From DASXQK01 sp963757155 (GTDB taxonomy: Bacteria > Pseudomonadota > Alphaproteobacteria > Dongiales > Dongiaceae), in NCBI GenBank assembly GCA_963757155.1, contig CAVWQS010000012.1:189037-253036 (forward strand): a DNA stretch of 64,000 nucleotides, given 5' to 3'. The notes under the pieces were generated by a model that was not told the origin of the DNA, ran no database searches, and was given only the letters and a program-made list of their open reading frames with translations. The position numbers and the translations under genes are program-made. This document shows positions 49,112 through 58,570 of this stretch, one piece after another (within the stretch, counting starts at the first letter, position 1; every line of letters begins with the position of its first letter).

Positions 49112-49215
49112 CTCTCCACCGTCATTCCCGCGAAAGCGGGAATCCAGGGGCCACACGCCCTGAAGCATCTAGGTTGCCCTGGATCCCCGCTTTCGCCGGG
49201 ATGACGGGTGGAGAG
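49112..49215. repeat. Facing pair of CGTCATTCCCGCG palindromic repeats
   Basis: CGTCATTCCCGCGAAAGCGG starts at 49120. A facing copy (CTGGATCCCCGCTTTCGCCG, then GGATGACGG) ends at 49208. Even the outer flanks CTCTCCACC and GGTGGAGAG mirror each other, so the whole 104 bases can form a large hairpin between the binding-protein and ATPase genes. It may lower expression of the downstream genes relative to the binding protein. Confidence 0.75.
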
Positions 49216-49248
49216 GGTTCACTACCCGACATCAAGGCGGATAGACGC

Positions 49249-50325
49249 ATGCAGGATGTCGGCGCAGCCGCCGCTGCCTCGCTGAACAACAACACCGGCG
49301 GCCGCACGACCAGCCTCAGCTGCCGCGGCCTGTGGAAGATCTTCGGCCATGGCGCCGAGGAGCTGCTGCGCCATAACCCCCATCCCGATGCCGAGACTCT
49401 CGCCGCCGCCAATCTGATCGGCGCCGTGCGCGATGTCTCCATCGAGGTCACCGCCGGCGAGATCTTCGTCATCATGGGTCTCTCGGGCTCCGGCAAATCC
49501 ACGCTGGTGCGCTGCCTCTCGCGGCTGGTGGAGGCCACGGCCGGCGAGGTCATCTTCGAGGGCCGCGATCTCTTGCGCGCCGGCGAGAAGGAGCTGATCG
49601 AGATCCGCCGCCACAAGATGGGCATGGTCTTCCAGCATTTCGCGCTGCTGCCCCATCTCTGCGTCCTCGACAATGTCGCCTTTCCCCTCTCGGTCCAGGG
49701 CGTGAGCCGGGCCGAGCGCGAGAAGCGCGCCCTCGAGGTGATCGAGCTCGTGGGCCTGCGCGGCCGCGAGGGGCATTTCCCGCGCCAGCTCTCGGGCGGC
49801 CAGCAGCAGCGCGTCGGCATCGCGCGCAGCCTGGCGGTCAGGCCCCAGATCTGGTTCCTGGACGAGCCCTTCTCGGCGCTGGATCCGCTGATCCGGCGCG
49901 AGATGCAGGACGAGCTGCTGCGCCTCCAGGGCGTGCTGCACAAGACGGTCGTCTTCATCACCCATGATTTCCACGAGGCGATCAGGCTCGCCGACCGCAT
50001 CGCCATCATGAAGGACGGCGCCATCGTCCAGATCGGCACGCCGGAAGAACTCGTGCTGCATCCCGCGACGGATTACGTCGCCGAATTCACCCGCGACGTC
50101 GAGCGGGCGCGCGCCATCTCCGCGCGCTCCATCATGCGGCCGGTCAAGAGCGCCGGCGCCGACTCGCCGAAGGTGCCGGCCAAGGCCAAGCTCGCGAGCT
50201 TCGCCGGCGATATCGTGGGCTCGGCCCAGCCCTTCGCCGTGGTCGAGGAGGATGGCCGCATCCTGGGCGAGATCTGGTCGGATCAGGTGATCGAGATTCT
50301 CGCGGGGCGCGAGCGGAGCCTATGA
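49249..50325 (+). CDS. Betaine-type ABC transporter ATPase (ProV/OpuAA-like)
   Basis: A 358-residue importer ATPase. Walker A IMGLSGSGKSTLVRCLSRL (about 84), Q-loop MGMVFQHFALLPH, signature LSGGQQQRVGIARSL (about 183), Walker B IWFLDEPFSALD (about 203) and the switch His in VFITHDFHEA. The N-terminal segment GLWKIFGHGAEELLRHNPHP is typical of the OpuA/ProV class. The C-terminus (about 300-358) resembles half of the usual CBS pair, so osmotic gating may be reduced. Start ATG 49249 has an AAGG site upstream. The permease follows after 25 bases. Confidence 0.92.
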   Translation: MQDVGAAAAASLNNNTGGRTTSLSCRGLWKIFGHGAEELLRHNPHPDAETLAAANLIGAVRDVSIEVTAGEIFVIMGLSGSGKSTLVRCLSRLVEATAGEVIFEGRDLLRAGEKELIEIRRHKMGMVFQHFALLPHLCVLDNVAFPLSVQGVSRAEREKRALEVIELVGLRGREGHFPRQLSGGQQQRVGIARSLAVRPQIWFLDEPFSALDPLIRREMQDELLRLQGVLHKTVVFITHDFHEAIRLADRIAIMKDGAIVQIGTPEELVLHPATDYVAEFTRDVERARAISARSIMRPVKSAGADSPKVPAKAKLASFAGDIVGSAQPFAVVEEDGRILGEIWSDQVIEILAGRERSL

Positions 50326-50350
50326 CGCTCGCACCCATGACTTTCGTCCT

Positions 50351-52412
50351 ATGACAATCGCCATATCCTCGCCGGTCGGGCAGCGCCGCCAGCTCGGATG
50401 GGGCCTCGCCTGGGCCGCGGCCTTCGCGGTGGCCCTCGGCCTCTATCTCCTGCGCGACCGCTTCCCCTGGATCGCCACATATCCCGTCGCCTGGATCATC
50501 CCGGTCGCAAACTGGATCAACGCCGCCATGGGGCCGGCGACCGATCTCCTCTTCGGCTTCACGCGCAGCATCACCGCCTTGCTCGCCATGCCGCTGGATC
50601 TGGCGATGAATTTGCTGAGCCAGGGCTTCCAGTTCGGCGACGGCGCCTCGGCGGTGAATATCCCGCGGCTTTCCTGGCTGGGCGTGACCGCGGCGGTCGC
50701 CATCGCCGGCCATGCGCTCGGCGGGCGCAAGCTGGCGCTGGGCACCGGGCTCTGCTTCCTCTATCTCGCCTTCTTCGGCCAGTGGGACAGCGCCATGACC
50801 ACCTTGGCGCTGATCGTCGTCGCCGTGCCGCTGGGCGTGCTGCTGGGCCTCTTCCTGGGGATCCTGGGCTATCGCCATCCCCGCTTCAACCGCGGGATCC
50901 TCATCCCGGCGCTCGACATCGCCCAGGCGACGCCGCAATTCGCCTATCTCGTGCCGATGCTGATCTTCTTCGGCAACAACCCCGTCTCGGCCATGCTGGC
51001 GACCCTGATCTTCGCCGTGCCGCCCATGGTGCGGGCGACCACCTTGTCGCTGACCCAGGTGCCGGCCGAGCTGCAGGATTTCGGCCGCATGGCCGGCTGC
51101 ACCAAGCGCCAGCTGCTCTGGCGCGTCTTCGTGCCCACGGCGCGGCCGCTGCTCATGGTCGGCGTCAACCAGGTCATCATGATGGCCCTCAACATGGTCA
51201 TCATCTCCTCGATGATCGGGGCCGGCGGCCTCGGCCTCGACGTGCTGCTGGCGCTGCGCGCCCTCAAGGTGGGGGCCGCCGTCGAGGCCGGCATCTCCAT
51301 CGTGCTGCTGGCGGTGGTGCTCGATCGCCTGAGCCAGGCCGCCGCGGTGCGGGCCGCCAGCGCCACGGTCTCGGGGCTGGGGCGCGGCTGGTGGCGCGAT
51401 CATCTGCTGCTGGCGGCCGCCATCCTCGCCGTCACCACCGCCCTCAGCCCCTATGTCCCGGCCTTGGCGAGCCTGCCGAAATCCTTCACCGTCACCACGG
51501 CGCCGATCTGGGATTTCTCCATCCGCTGGATCACGGTGCATTTCTTCGACGTCATCGAGGCGGGCCGGGTCTGGCTGCTGATCCATGTGCTGAAGCCGGT
51601 GAAGATGTTCCTGCTGGCGCTGCCCTGGCTGGCGAGCCTGATCCTGCTGACGCTGGCGGGCTATCGCCTGGGCGGGCGGCGCCTGGCGCTGCTGATCGCG
51701 CTGCTGACCGCGGCTTGCGTCGTCTTCGGCCTCTGGGACAAGGTGATGACGACGCTCTATCTCTGCGCCGTCTCCACCATCATCGCCTGCGCCATCGGCC
51801 TTCCCATCGGCATCCTCTCGGCCGCGCTCGCACATCGCCGACAGGATCGTGACCGTGGTGGTCGACACCCTCCAGACCATCCCCGCCTTCGTCTATCTCA
51901 TCCCCGCGGTGATGCTGTTCCGGGTGGGCGATGTGGCGGCGATGATCGGCATCGTGCTCTACGCGCTGACGCCGGCGATCCGCTACACCAACCATGGCCT
52001 GCGCCAGGTCCCGCCGGCGCTGATCGAGGCCGCGACCATGTCGGGCTGCACCCGGCGCCAGCTCCTCTGGAAGGTGCAATTCCCTTTGGCTTTGCCGGAG
52101 CTGCTGCTCGGCATCAACCAGGTGATCATGCTGGCGCTCTCCATGGACATCATCGCCGCCATGATCGGCACCCGCGATCTGGGCCAGGAAGTCTTCAGCG
52201 CGCTGGCCACCGCCAATGTCGGCCGCGGCCTGCTCGCGGGCCTGACCGTCGCCTTCATCGGCATCATCGCCGACCGGCTGATGGGCGCGTGGAGCGACAA
52301 TCTGCGGCGCGGTTCGGCGCGGTCTGAAGATTCACCACAGAGACACAGAGGCACAGAGAAGAAAGAATTTCTGACCCGCGCCTGCTCCGCCGGGCGGTGC
52401 GCATGCTCTTGA
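50351..52412 (+). CDS. Betaine-type ABC permease with two fused ProW domains, apparent +1 frameshift
   Basis: About 686 residues holding two complete BPD permease domains in one chain. Domain 1 (to about 335) has PALDIAQATPQFAYLVPM and the coupling loop DFGRMAGCTKRQLLWRVFVP. Domain 2 has VVDTLQTIPAFVYLIPAVM and EAATMSGCTRRQLLWKVQFP. The two are internally homologous, so a monomer may form the pore. The frame breaks at 51826-51838 (joined SAALA-HIADRIVTVVVD). The C-terminus after WSDNLRRGSARSEDS reads into a CACAGAGGCACAGAG repeat (QRHRGTEKKEF), so the native end has probably been replaced. Confidence 0.87.
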
Positions 52413-52720
52413 AGCGGGAGAGGGTGGCCGCCGAAGGCGGCCGGGTGAGGGCGGAAAGGGCGAGGCCTTGCCCGCTTCCTGCTTCTCCCTCGCCTCCCGA
52501 AGGGGGGAGAGGGCCGGGGTGAGGGGGTCTCTCAGGCCAGTGAGCTATCGGACAAACAGGCGGCCTTTGGTCGAACGCGCATCGCTTTGCTGACATTTGT
52601 GCGGCGGAAGCGCCCCCTCACCCCGACCCTCTCCCCCTTCGAGGGCGAGGGGAAAAGAGCGGGCGCGTGTCAACAATCCTTACTTCTCTGTGCCTCTGTG
52701 CCTCTGTGGTGAATTTTTCT
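52330..52720. repeat. Composite repeat block downstream of the betaine permease
   Basis: Outer arms of the CACAGAGGCACAGAG family lie at 52330-52365 and 52682-52716 (inverted). Inside them are at least three copies of the GC-rich GGGGAGAGGG/CCCTCTCCCC palindrome family (52420-52450, 52479-52528, 52614-52655). No gene lies in 52413-52722. The nested layout suggests one repeat inserted within another. Confidence 0.7.
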
Positions 52721-52722
52721 TC

Positions 52723-53584
52723 CTACGGATTTCCCCGCGTCGAGAACTTCAGCACCTTGTACCCGTAGCTGGTGACGCCCTTCTCCGGATCCGGCGTGCG
52801 GAAGGTCTGATGCGAGAAGATCGTGTCATAGGCCCCGTCGCGCAGCGCCGAATCCGGCACCACCTCCAGCGGGCGAAAACGCGTGATGCTCCTGCCCCGC
52901 GACATAAGGCGCGTTGGCGATGGCGTTGTAGGAGCAATGCAGCAGCGTGCGCGGGCGGTCGCTGGTGTTGGCGCCCGAGGCATGCAGGGTGTTGGCGTGG
53001 AAGAACACCGCATCGCCCGGCGCCATCTCGCAGGCCACCCGCTCATGGCTGGCGAGGATGCGCGTCAAGCGCTCGGGATCGACGCCGCTCGCCTTGCCCA
53101 CCGCCTTATGGTCGATGCGGCCCAGGAGATGCGAGCCGCGGATCAGCTCGACGCAGCCATTGGCGCGGTCGGTGCGGTCGACGGCGATCATGCAGGTGGT
53201 CATGTCCGGGGCGAGGCAGCCCTCGTCGTACCAATAGCCATAGTCCTGATGCCAATCCCACCGCCCCGCGCTCGCCGGCTTCTTCATGGAGAGCTTGGAA
53301 TGCCAGTGATAGACGGGCTTGCCGATCACCTCCGCCGCCCCCTCCACGAGACGCGCGAGGCGCGGCAGCACGCTGACGAAGTCGCCGCCCAGCTCGGTCC
53401 AGGTGACGACCTCCTGCGGATTGCCCTGGCTATCCGCCAGCGCCCAAAGCGCGCCCTCGAGCTCGGGATCGGCCAGGCAGGCGCTGGCCAAAGGCTCGAT
53501 CTCGTCGCGGGCGAAGAAGCCGGGCAGGACGAGAAAGCCGTCGCGATGATAGGCGGCGATCTGATCGGCGGTCAGACGTGTCAT
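52723..53584 (-). CDS. Phytanoyl-CoA dioxygenase-family protein (PhyH), apparent +1 frameshift
   Basis: About 286 residues with the Fe(II)/2-oxoglutarate dioxygenase fold. The start TADQIAAYHRDGFLVLPGFF is diagnostic. The iron ligands are His and Asp in WDWHQDYGYWYDEG (about 143) and a distal His in FFHANTLHASGANTSDRPR (about 220), with Arg for 2-oxoglutarate. The extra base at 52885-52896 splits the C-terminus (joined YVAGQSITRFRPLEVVP). Relatives hydroxylate lipids, ectoine or other small molecules. Placed between a betaine-type importer and an M24 enzyme, a role in osmolyte breakdown is conceivable. Start ATG 53584. Confidence 0.85.
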
Positions 53585-53610
53585 GGCAATGAGCCAGTTC
53601 TCTATTCCGT

Positions 53611-53737
53611 CATGGTCAGCGAACACAAGCTCCCTCTGCGAATGCCGGGGAAGCCGGACCATCCACGAGTTGCTTTGTGCGGGCCGCTCCACCGTAAGAC
53701 GTGGATGCTCGGGACAAGCCCGAGCATGACGACTTGG
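53611..53737. repeat. Degenerate copies of the CATGGTC...GACCATCCACGAG repeat
   Basis: CCGTCATGGTCAGCGAACAC starts at about 53610 and GGACCATCCACGAGTTG lies at 53658-53675, resembling the 2053-2088 arm with about 30 extra bases in the middle. A second unit at 53697-53733 (CGTGGATGCTCGGGACAAGC, then CCGAGCATGACG) is a hairpin with the same layout. Confidence 0.55.
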
Positions 53738-53765
53738 GGTGAGGGCGCCGCAAGCACATAGCAAC

Positions 53766-55058
53766 TCACAACCACTTCGACGGCAGCAGATCCGTCTCGA
53801 AGGGAAACGTCGAGAGCTGCTGATACCCCGTCTCCGTGATCAGCACTTGCTGCTCCAGCTTCACCCCCTCGTCGCCGCCGACCTCGCCGATATAGCTCTC
53901 GATGCAGATGGTCATGCCCGGCTCCAGGATGCCGTCATAGCCCGAGCCCTTGAGGTAATCCTCGACATAGAGGCTGGCGGGATATTCGTCGGCCAGCCCG
54001 ACGCCGTGGAAGACCACGGAATAGCGGTTGGGCTGGAAGCTGGGCGGGAGCTGGAAGCTCTTCTCGGCGAATTCGCGGAAGCCCATGCCGGGCTTCAGCA
54101 GATCGAGATTGGTGTGGATATGCTCATAGGCCATGCCGTAGAGGCGCTTCTGCTCGGCGCTCGGCCGGCCGGGGCCGCAGAAGAAGGTTCGCGACAGGTC
54201 GGAGCAATAGCCATAGGGGCCGATGAGGTCGGTGTCGAAGGTCACCAGCTCGCCGGCGCGGATGATGCGGTCGCTCGATTCCTGGAACCAGGGATTGGTG
54301 CGCCCGCCGGAGGACAGCAGCCGCGTCTCGATCCATTCCCCGCCCAGCGCGATATTCACCTGATGCAGATGCGACCAGAGCTCGTTCTCGGTGATGCCGG
54401 GCCGCAGCATCTCGCGCATCTTGGCCATGCCGGCCTCGCAGGCCGAGATGGAGACGTTCATGCAGGCGATCTCGTCGGCGGATTTGATCGAGCGCGCGAG
54501 CTCCACCACCTCCTGCCCGTCGAAGATCTGGATCCCGGCCTGCTGCAGCAGGTTGGTCCCCAGCGGCTCCAGCTTGTCGATGGCGACCCGCTTGTTGCCG
54601 CCGCCGCTGCGCGCGATCAGCTCCAGGATCTCCGCCGCCCAGACCTTGGCGATTTCCTCGCTGCGCGGGCCGGCGTTGAAATAATACCAGCCGCGGGCGG
54701 GCCGGACCTCGGCGATGGTCTCGAGCCCGTCGGAGAGATGCTCGCAGTTATGGAAGTCGAAGAGGGTGATCGGCCCCTCGGTCGGGATGTAGCAATAGCG
54801 CGTGGCGTTGTGCAGCGCCCAGACCGCCATGTTCCGGCTGCCCGTGGCATAGCGCAGGTTGATCGGGTCGTAGAGCAGCAGGCCGGCATAGTCGCGCTTG
54901 CGCATCTCCGCCCGCACCCGCGCCAGGCGATAGGCGCGCATGCGCTTCATATCGGGCTGGGCGACGCAATCGAGGAGGCCCATGCCCACGGTGTCGCGGG
55001 CGGTGGCGATCTTGGATTTGGGATCGGGGTGTTTCGGCGGGGTGCTGTCGGGCGCCAT
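53766..55058 (-). CDS. M24-family metallo-enzyme, DddP-like
   Basis: A 430-residue pita-bread (M24) enzyme. Metal ligands are visible as Asp277 and Asp287 (DTDLIGPYGYCSD), His351 (VVFHGVGLAD), Glu387 and Glu402. It also has Asp275, Asp357 and Tyr346. In the DMSP lyase DddP, as I recall its numbering, the key set is D295, D297, D307, Y366, H371, D377, E406, E421; the set here matches with a constant offset of 20 and one one-residue indel. DddP cleaves dimethylsulfoniopropionate to dimethyl sulfide and acrylate. A general Xaa-Pro peptidase or creatinase-like hydrolase remains possible. Start ATG 55058. Confidence 0.82.
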   Translation of the reverse strand: MAPDSTPPKHPDPKSKIATARDTVGMGLLDCVAQPDMKRMRAYRLARVRAEMRKRDYAGLLLYDPINLRYATGSRNMAVWALHNATRYCYIPTEGPITLFDFHNCEHLSDGLETIAEVRPARGWYYFNAGPRSEEIAKVWAAEILELIARSGGGNKRVAIDKLEPLGTNLLQQAGIQIFDGQEVVELARSIKSADEIACMNVSISACEAGMAKMREMLRPGITENELWSHLHQVNIALGGEWIETRLLSSGGRTNPWFQESSDRIIRAGELVTFDTDLIGPYGYCSDLSRTFFCGPGRPSAEQKRLYGMAYEHIHTNLDLLKPGMGFREFAEKSFQLPPSFQPNRYSVVFHGVGLADEYPASLYVEDYLKGSGYDGILEPGMTICIESYIGEVGGDEGVKLEQQVLITETGYQQLSTFPFETDLLPSKWL

Positions 55059-55404
55059 GGAAGGACTTCTCCGGCTGATGCTGCCGCCCAGTCTCCGCCG
55101 GATATGCCGCAGCCGTCCAGCGGCGAAGCGACCCCCGCCGGCTCATTTTCGCCAGCGGCAAACATCGCGCCCGTGGCCCCACCCCCACCCCAGCCCGCCC
55201 CCATCAAGGGGGCGGGGGAAGTAAGGGAAGGCTCTCGCCGTAGCGTCCCCGCCCCCCTTGTGGGGGCGGGACAGGGTGGGGGGTGTTGTAGGAAAAGAAA
55301 TTCACCACGGAGGACACGGAGTCATGTTTCACCGCAGGGGTAGAACGCCCGGTCACCTCAAGCTCTTCTCCGTGACCTCCGTGCCTCCGTGGTGAATACC
55401 CGTC
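55059..55404. repeat. 346-base gap filled with palindromic repeats
   Basis: No gene. Copies of the GC-rich family lie at 55176-55222 (CACCCCCACCCCAGCCCGCC ...) and 55245-55290. An inverted CACGGAGG pair of the CACAGAGG family lies at 55299-55322 and 55366-55397, ending just before the DUF971 stop. All sit downstream of the DUF971 gene and upstream of the M24 gene on the same strand, so a promoter for the M24 gene must lie at 55060-55170. Confidence 0.65.
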
Positions 55405-55792
55405 TCAGCCCCGCCGCGCCGGCTCCCGCGACAGGCCGCGCTCGGCCAGGGCCTTCAGGTAGTTCCCCCAGAGCTCGTCCTGCTTCAGGCCGAGCTCATA
55501 GAGATAGCGCCCAGGAGAAGATGCCGGTGTCATGGAGGTCGTCGAACTTGATCCGGATGGCGTAATTGCCCACGGGCTCGAGCGCGAGAATCCCCACATG
55601 GGCGCGGCCGGCGATGATCTGCTTCTGGCTGGGGCCATGGCCCTGGACCTCGGCCGAGGGGCTTTCGACGCGGAGCAGCTCGGCCGGGAAGCGGAAACGG
55701 CTGCCGTCGTCGAAATCGATCTCCAGCGCCTTCTCCGCCTGCTTCAGGCGGATCTCCAGCGGCCAATGCGGGGCGCCGATGCCGGGGCTCAT
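55405..55792 (-). CDS. DUF971 (GBBH-like N-terminal) protein, apparent +1 frameshift
   Basis: About 128 residues of the DUF971 family, the same fold as the N-terminal domain of gamma-butyrobetaine hydroxylase. Motifs: PLEIRLKQAEKALEIDFDDG, FRFPAELLRVESPSAEVQGH, IIAGRAHVGILALEPVGNYA and the closing FDDLHDTGIFSWRYLYELG. The extra base at 55507-55515 (in TGGGCGC read on the minus strand) causes an early stop; removing it restores the usual YLYELGLKQDELWGNYL end. Family members are thought to bind metal or Fe-S components; the role here is unproven. Confidence 0.85.
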
Positions 55793-55832
55793 GTCGCTGT
55801 TTCGGAAGAGGAAAAGGCGGGGAGGATGACGC

Positions 55833-56018
55833 CTACTTCTCCCCCATCTCCCGCGCCTCGTCGATCAGCATGATCGGGATCCCGTCGCGGATGGGGTAGG
55901 CGAGGCCGGCTTTGCGGCTGATCAGCTCCTGGGCCGCGGCGTCGTATTCCAGCGGGCCCTTGGTCAGCGGGCAGACCAGGATCTCCAGCAGCTTGGGATC
56001 GACCTTGCCGTCGGCCAT
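55833..56018 (-). CDS. Trm112-family small protein
   Basis: A 61-residue protein: DPKLLEILVCPLTKGPLEYD at the start and GLAYPIRDGIPIMLIDEARE at the end, the standard alphaproteobacterial Trm112-like sequence. Only one Cys of the zinc-knuckle type is present, as is usual in this branch. In eukaryotes and archaea Trm112 activates methyltransferases; the bacterial partner is uncertain. Start ATG 56018 has GGAGAG upstream; a TTG two codons earlier is less likely. The LON-domain gene precedes it by 12 bases. Confidence 0.9.
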   Translation of the reverse strand: MADGKVDPKLLEILVCPLTKGPLEYDAAAQELISRKAGLAYPIRDGIPIMLIDEAREMGEK

Positions 56019-56030
56019 TGCCAACTCTCC

Positions 56031-56750
56031 CTAATGCCGGACTTGCGGGGCGTCGCCGTCGCCCTTGGCGAGTGCGGCGCTCTCCAGCAGCGCGATCATC
56101 ACCCGGGCGCGCTCGCTGGGGGAGGGCGCCTCCAGCAGGATCTGCTTTTCCGCCGCCTCGAAGGGGCAGAGCATGGCCAGCGACACGATCAGCCGGTCGT
56201 CGGCCGTCTCCTCGATCGCCTTCCAGTCGATGCGCACGGGCTGGTCGGCGAAGAAGGCGCGCAGCGCCCCGATCAGGCGGATGCGGTCGACGCTCATGGC
56301 CATGGGCTCGAGATCGGCGGCATAGGGCGTCCAGTCCGGCACCACCTTGCGGAAGCCGTCTTCCAGCGGCAGCTCGCCCAATATGGCGAAGCGGCAGAGG
56401 CCGGCCAGCGTGATGAGATAGCGCCCGTCATCGGTCTCGGCGAAGGAGACGATGCGGCCGGCGCAGCCGACCTTCTGCACCTCCGGCTGCAGCCCCGGCG
56501 CCTCGGGATCGCGCGGCTGGACCATGCCGATGAGCCGCGCCGCCGGCCAGCGCCGCCCGCGTCATGGCGAGATAGCGCGGCTCGAAGACATTGAGCGGCA
56601 GCCGCCCGCCGGGCAGCAGCAGCACCCCCGGCAGCGGGAAGATCGGCAGGGTCGTCGGCAGATCGGCAAAGGCCGGATCGAAGGGCGATGGCCGCCCACC
56701 TGTGCGCCCGGCTTTGCCCCGGGACCCTCCGGCTTCGGTGTCTTGCTCAA
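56031..56750 (-). CDS. LON-substrate-binding-domain protein, frameshifted
   Basis: About 238 residues if frames are joined. The LON N-terminal-like domain is clear: LPIFPLPGVLLLPGGRLPLN, FEPRYLAMTRAAL, then LIGMVQPRDPEAPGLQPEVQ, VGCAGRIVSFAETDDGRYLI, LAGLCRFAI and an Arg-rich C-terminal helix pair. One extra base lies at 56532-56546. A further net +2 at 56685-56745 separates a TTG start (LSKTPKPEGP, 56750) from the body, so the exact N-terminus is unsure. Stand-alone LON-N proteins bind unfolded polypeptides but have no protease. Lies just downstream of the thioredoxin-like gene. Confidence 0.82.
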
Positions 56751-56761
56751 TTCGGCTCGGC

Positions 56762-57714
56762 TCAACGGAACAGCAGCGAGGAAAGCCGCCGGCGGCCCGA
56801 GAGCGTCAGCGGATGGGCGGGGCCGAGAGCCTCGAAGAACTTGACCAGCTGCTTGCGCGCGGCCTCCTCGTTCCAGGGCCGGTTGTGCTGGACGATCTCC
56901 AGCAGCTCGTCCAGCGCCTTCTCCTGCTCGCCCGAGGCATAGAGGGCCAGCGCCAGGTCGTAGCGGGACTGCCAATCCTTGGGATCGGCCGCGACCTTGG
57001 CCTGCAGTTCGCCGAGCTGGCCGACCGCGCCGGCCGATTGCTCCGCCAGCTCCAGCGCGGCGGTCGCCTTGGCGACGGCCGGCGCCACGGCCGTCTCCGG
57101 CAGCTTCGGCGCCGGAATGCGCGAGAGCACCTCGCGCGCCCGCTTCAGCTCGCCGGCGGCGGTCAGCGCCTGGGTCAGCCCGGCCAGCGCCGGCGACATT
57201 GGCCGGCTCATGGGCCAGCACCTGGTTGAAGATGGCGCTCGCCGTGCCATGGTCGCCCGCCTCCAGCGCGGCCTCGGCCTGCTCGAGGGCCTCCTCGACC
57301 GGGGAGGGGCCGAGCTCGGCGCCGCCCAGCTCCGCCAGCTTGGCGACGAAGCTCTTGATCTGGCTCTCCGGCACCGCGCCCACGAAGCCGTCCACCGGCC
57401 GGCCCTGGAAGAAGGCATAGACCGCGGGGATCGACTGGATGCGCATCTGCTGCGCCAGCGGCTGGTTCTTGTCGACGTCGATCTTGACCAGGCGCACCGC
57501 GCCCTTGGCCTCGATCACGGCCTTCTCCAGCGCCGGGCCCAGCGGTCTTGCAGGGGCCGCACCAGGTGGCCCAGAAATCGACGATCACCGGCACCGTCTG
57601 CGAGGCCTCGATCACATCGGCCACGAAGCCCTTGGTGTCGCTGTCCTTGATCAGGGTACCGGCGCCGTTTGCAGCACCTTCGCGCGCCGCGCCGATCAAT
57701 TGATCCATGCTCAT
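56762..57714 (-). CDS. Thioredoxin-TPR co-chaperone (YbbN/CnoX-like), two apparent +1 frameshifts
   Basis: About 316 residues. The thioredoxin domain has an intact active site VDFWATWCGPCKTLGP (about 46-61) and IQSIPAVYAFFQGRPVDGF. The C-terminal half has TPR-like helices (VEEALEQAEAALEAGDHGTA, ALTAAGELKRAREVL, YDLALALYASGEQEKALDEL). E. coli YbbN lacks one Cys of the pair, whereas this one keeps both, so it may act as a real oxidoreductase and holdase. Extra bases at 57541-57547 and 57190-57200 split the frame. The terminal GRRRLSSLLFR is typical of alphaproteobacterial homologs. Start ATG 57714. Confidence 0.88.
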
Positions 57715-57837
57715 TTTGCTATCCTCTTCTGGCCTCTAACATGGTCCCAGCCGGCCCCCGCGGCAAGTCGGCGCCGCCCTGCCATGCGACCCGACCGCGC
57801 TCTCGCCGGCTTGCCACAATCCCTCGCCCCCCGAACT

Positions 57838-57890
57838 CCCTATAGCCCCCTCGCCCCCCGACAGGGGGGAGAGGGTGGGGTGAGGGGGTC
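57838..57890. repeat. GC-rich palindromic repeat between trx-like and YbaK-like genes
   Basis: TAGCCCCCTCGCCCCCCGAC is followed by AGGGGGGAGAGGGTGGGGTG, ending AGGGGG. It belongs to the family seen at 21795, 52479 and 55245. Confidence 0.65.
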
Positions 57891-57951
57891 TCTCCAGCGT
57901 CGAATTCAGGGTTATATAGCCCCCATCCCGCCCCGGAAACCCCAGCGCCCC

Positions 57952-58501
57952 TCAACCCAGATCCATCACCTGCGGCTCATGCCCGCAGGCCTCGATGAAC
58001 CGCAGCAGGTCCCGGGGCGAAATCGCCGTCGTCCGGTCATTGGTCAAGGGATGCACATTCACGGGATCATGGGCCAGCAGCCCGGCATCGATCACCACCC
58101 GCACCTCCTGCCCCCGGTCGTTGATCAGCCCGAAGGGCGTGACGGCCCCCGGCACCACGCCCGAGATAGGCCATCAGCCGTTCCGCGCTGGCGAAGGAGA
58201 CCTTGCCGGCCCCGAGCCGCGCGGCGAGCGCCTTCAGATCGATCCGCCGGTCCTCCTCCGCCACCACCAGCCACATCGCCCCCTTCTTGTCCCTGAGGAA
58301 CAGGTTCTTCACATGCCCGCCCGGCAGCTCGCCCCGCAGCGCCTTGGCCTCCTCCACCGTGAAGACCGGGGGATGGCTGACGGTGCGGCAGGCAATGCCG
58401 AGCTCCGCCAGCCGGGCGAGGAGCTGCTCGGGCGTGGTCGGCGGGGTATTGGGCGGGGTGGCGGCGGGCGCGTCGGGCGCGGGATCGGGGCTGTCGGGCA
58501 T
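57952..58501 (-). CDS. Prolyl-tRNA-editing protein (ProX/YbaK-like), apparent +1 frameshift
   Basis: About 182 residues of the YbaK/ProX fold, which removes wrongly attached Ala from tRNA-Pro. Motifs: LLARLAELGIACRTVSHPPV, GGHVKNLFLRDKKGAMWLVV (the conserved Lys), KVSFASAERLMAYLG, GAVTPFGLIND and LTNDRTTAISPRDLLRFIEA. One extra base at 58155-58165 divides the ORF (joined YLGVVPGAVTPFG). The Pro-rich N-terminus (PNTPPTTPEQ) is a low-complexity extension. Start ATG 58501. Confidence 0.87.
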
Positions 58502-58570
58502 GGCCGCAGGGTTTAGCCGAAGGCGCCAGCCGCCTCAAGGCCTGGGCCGCTCCGGGCCCGCTATAACCCC

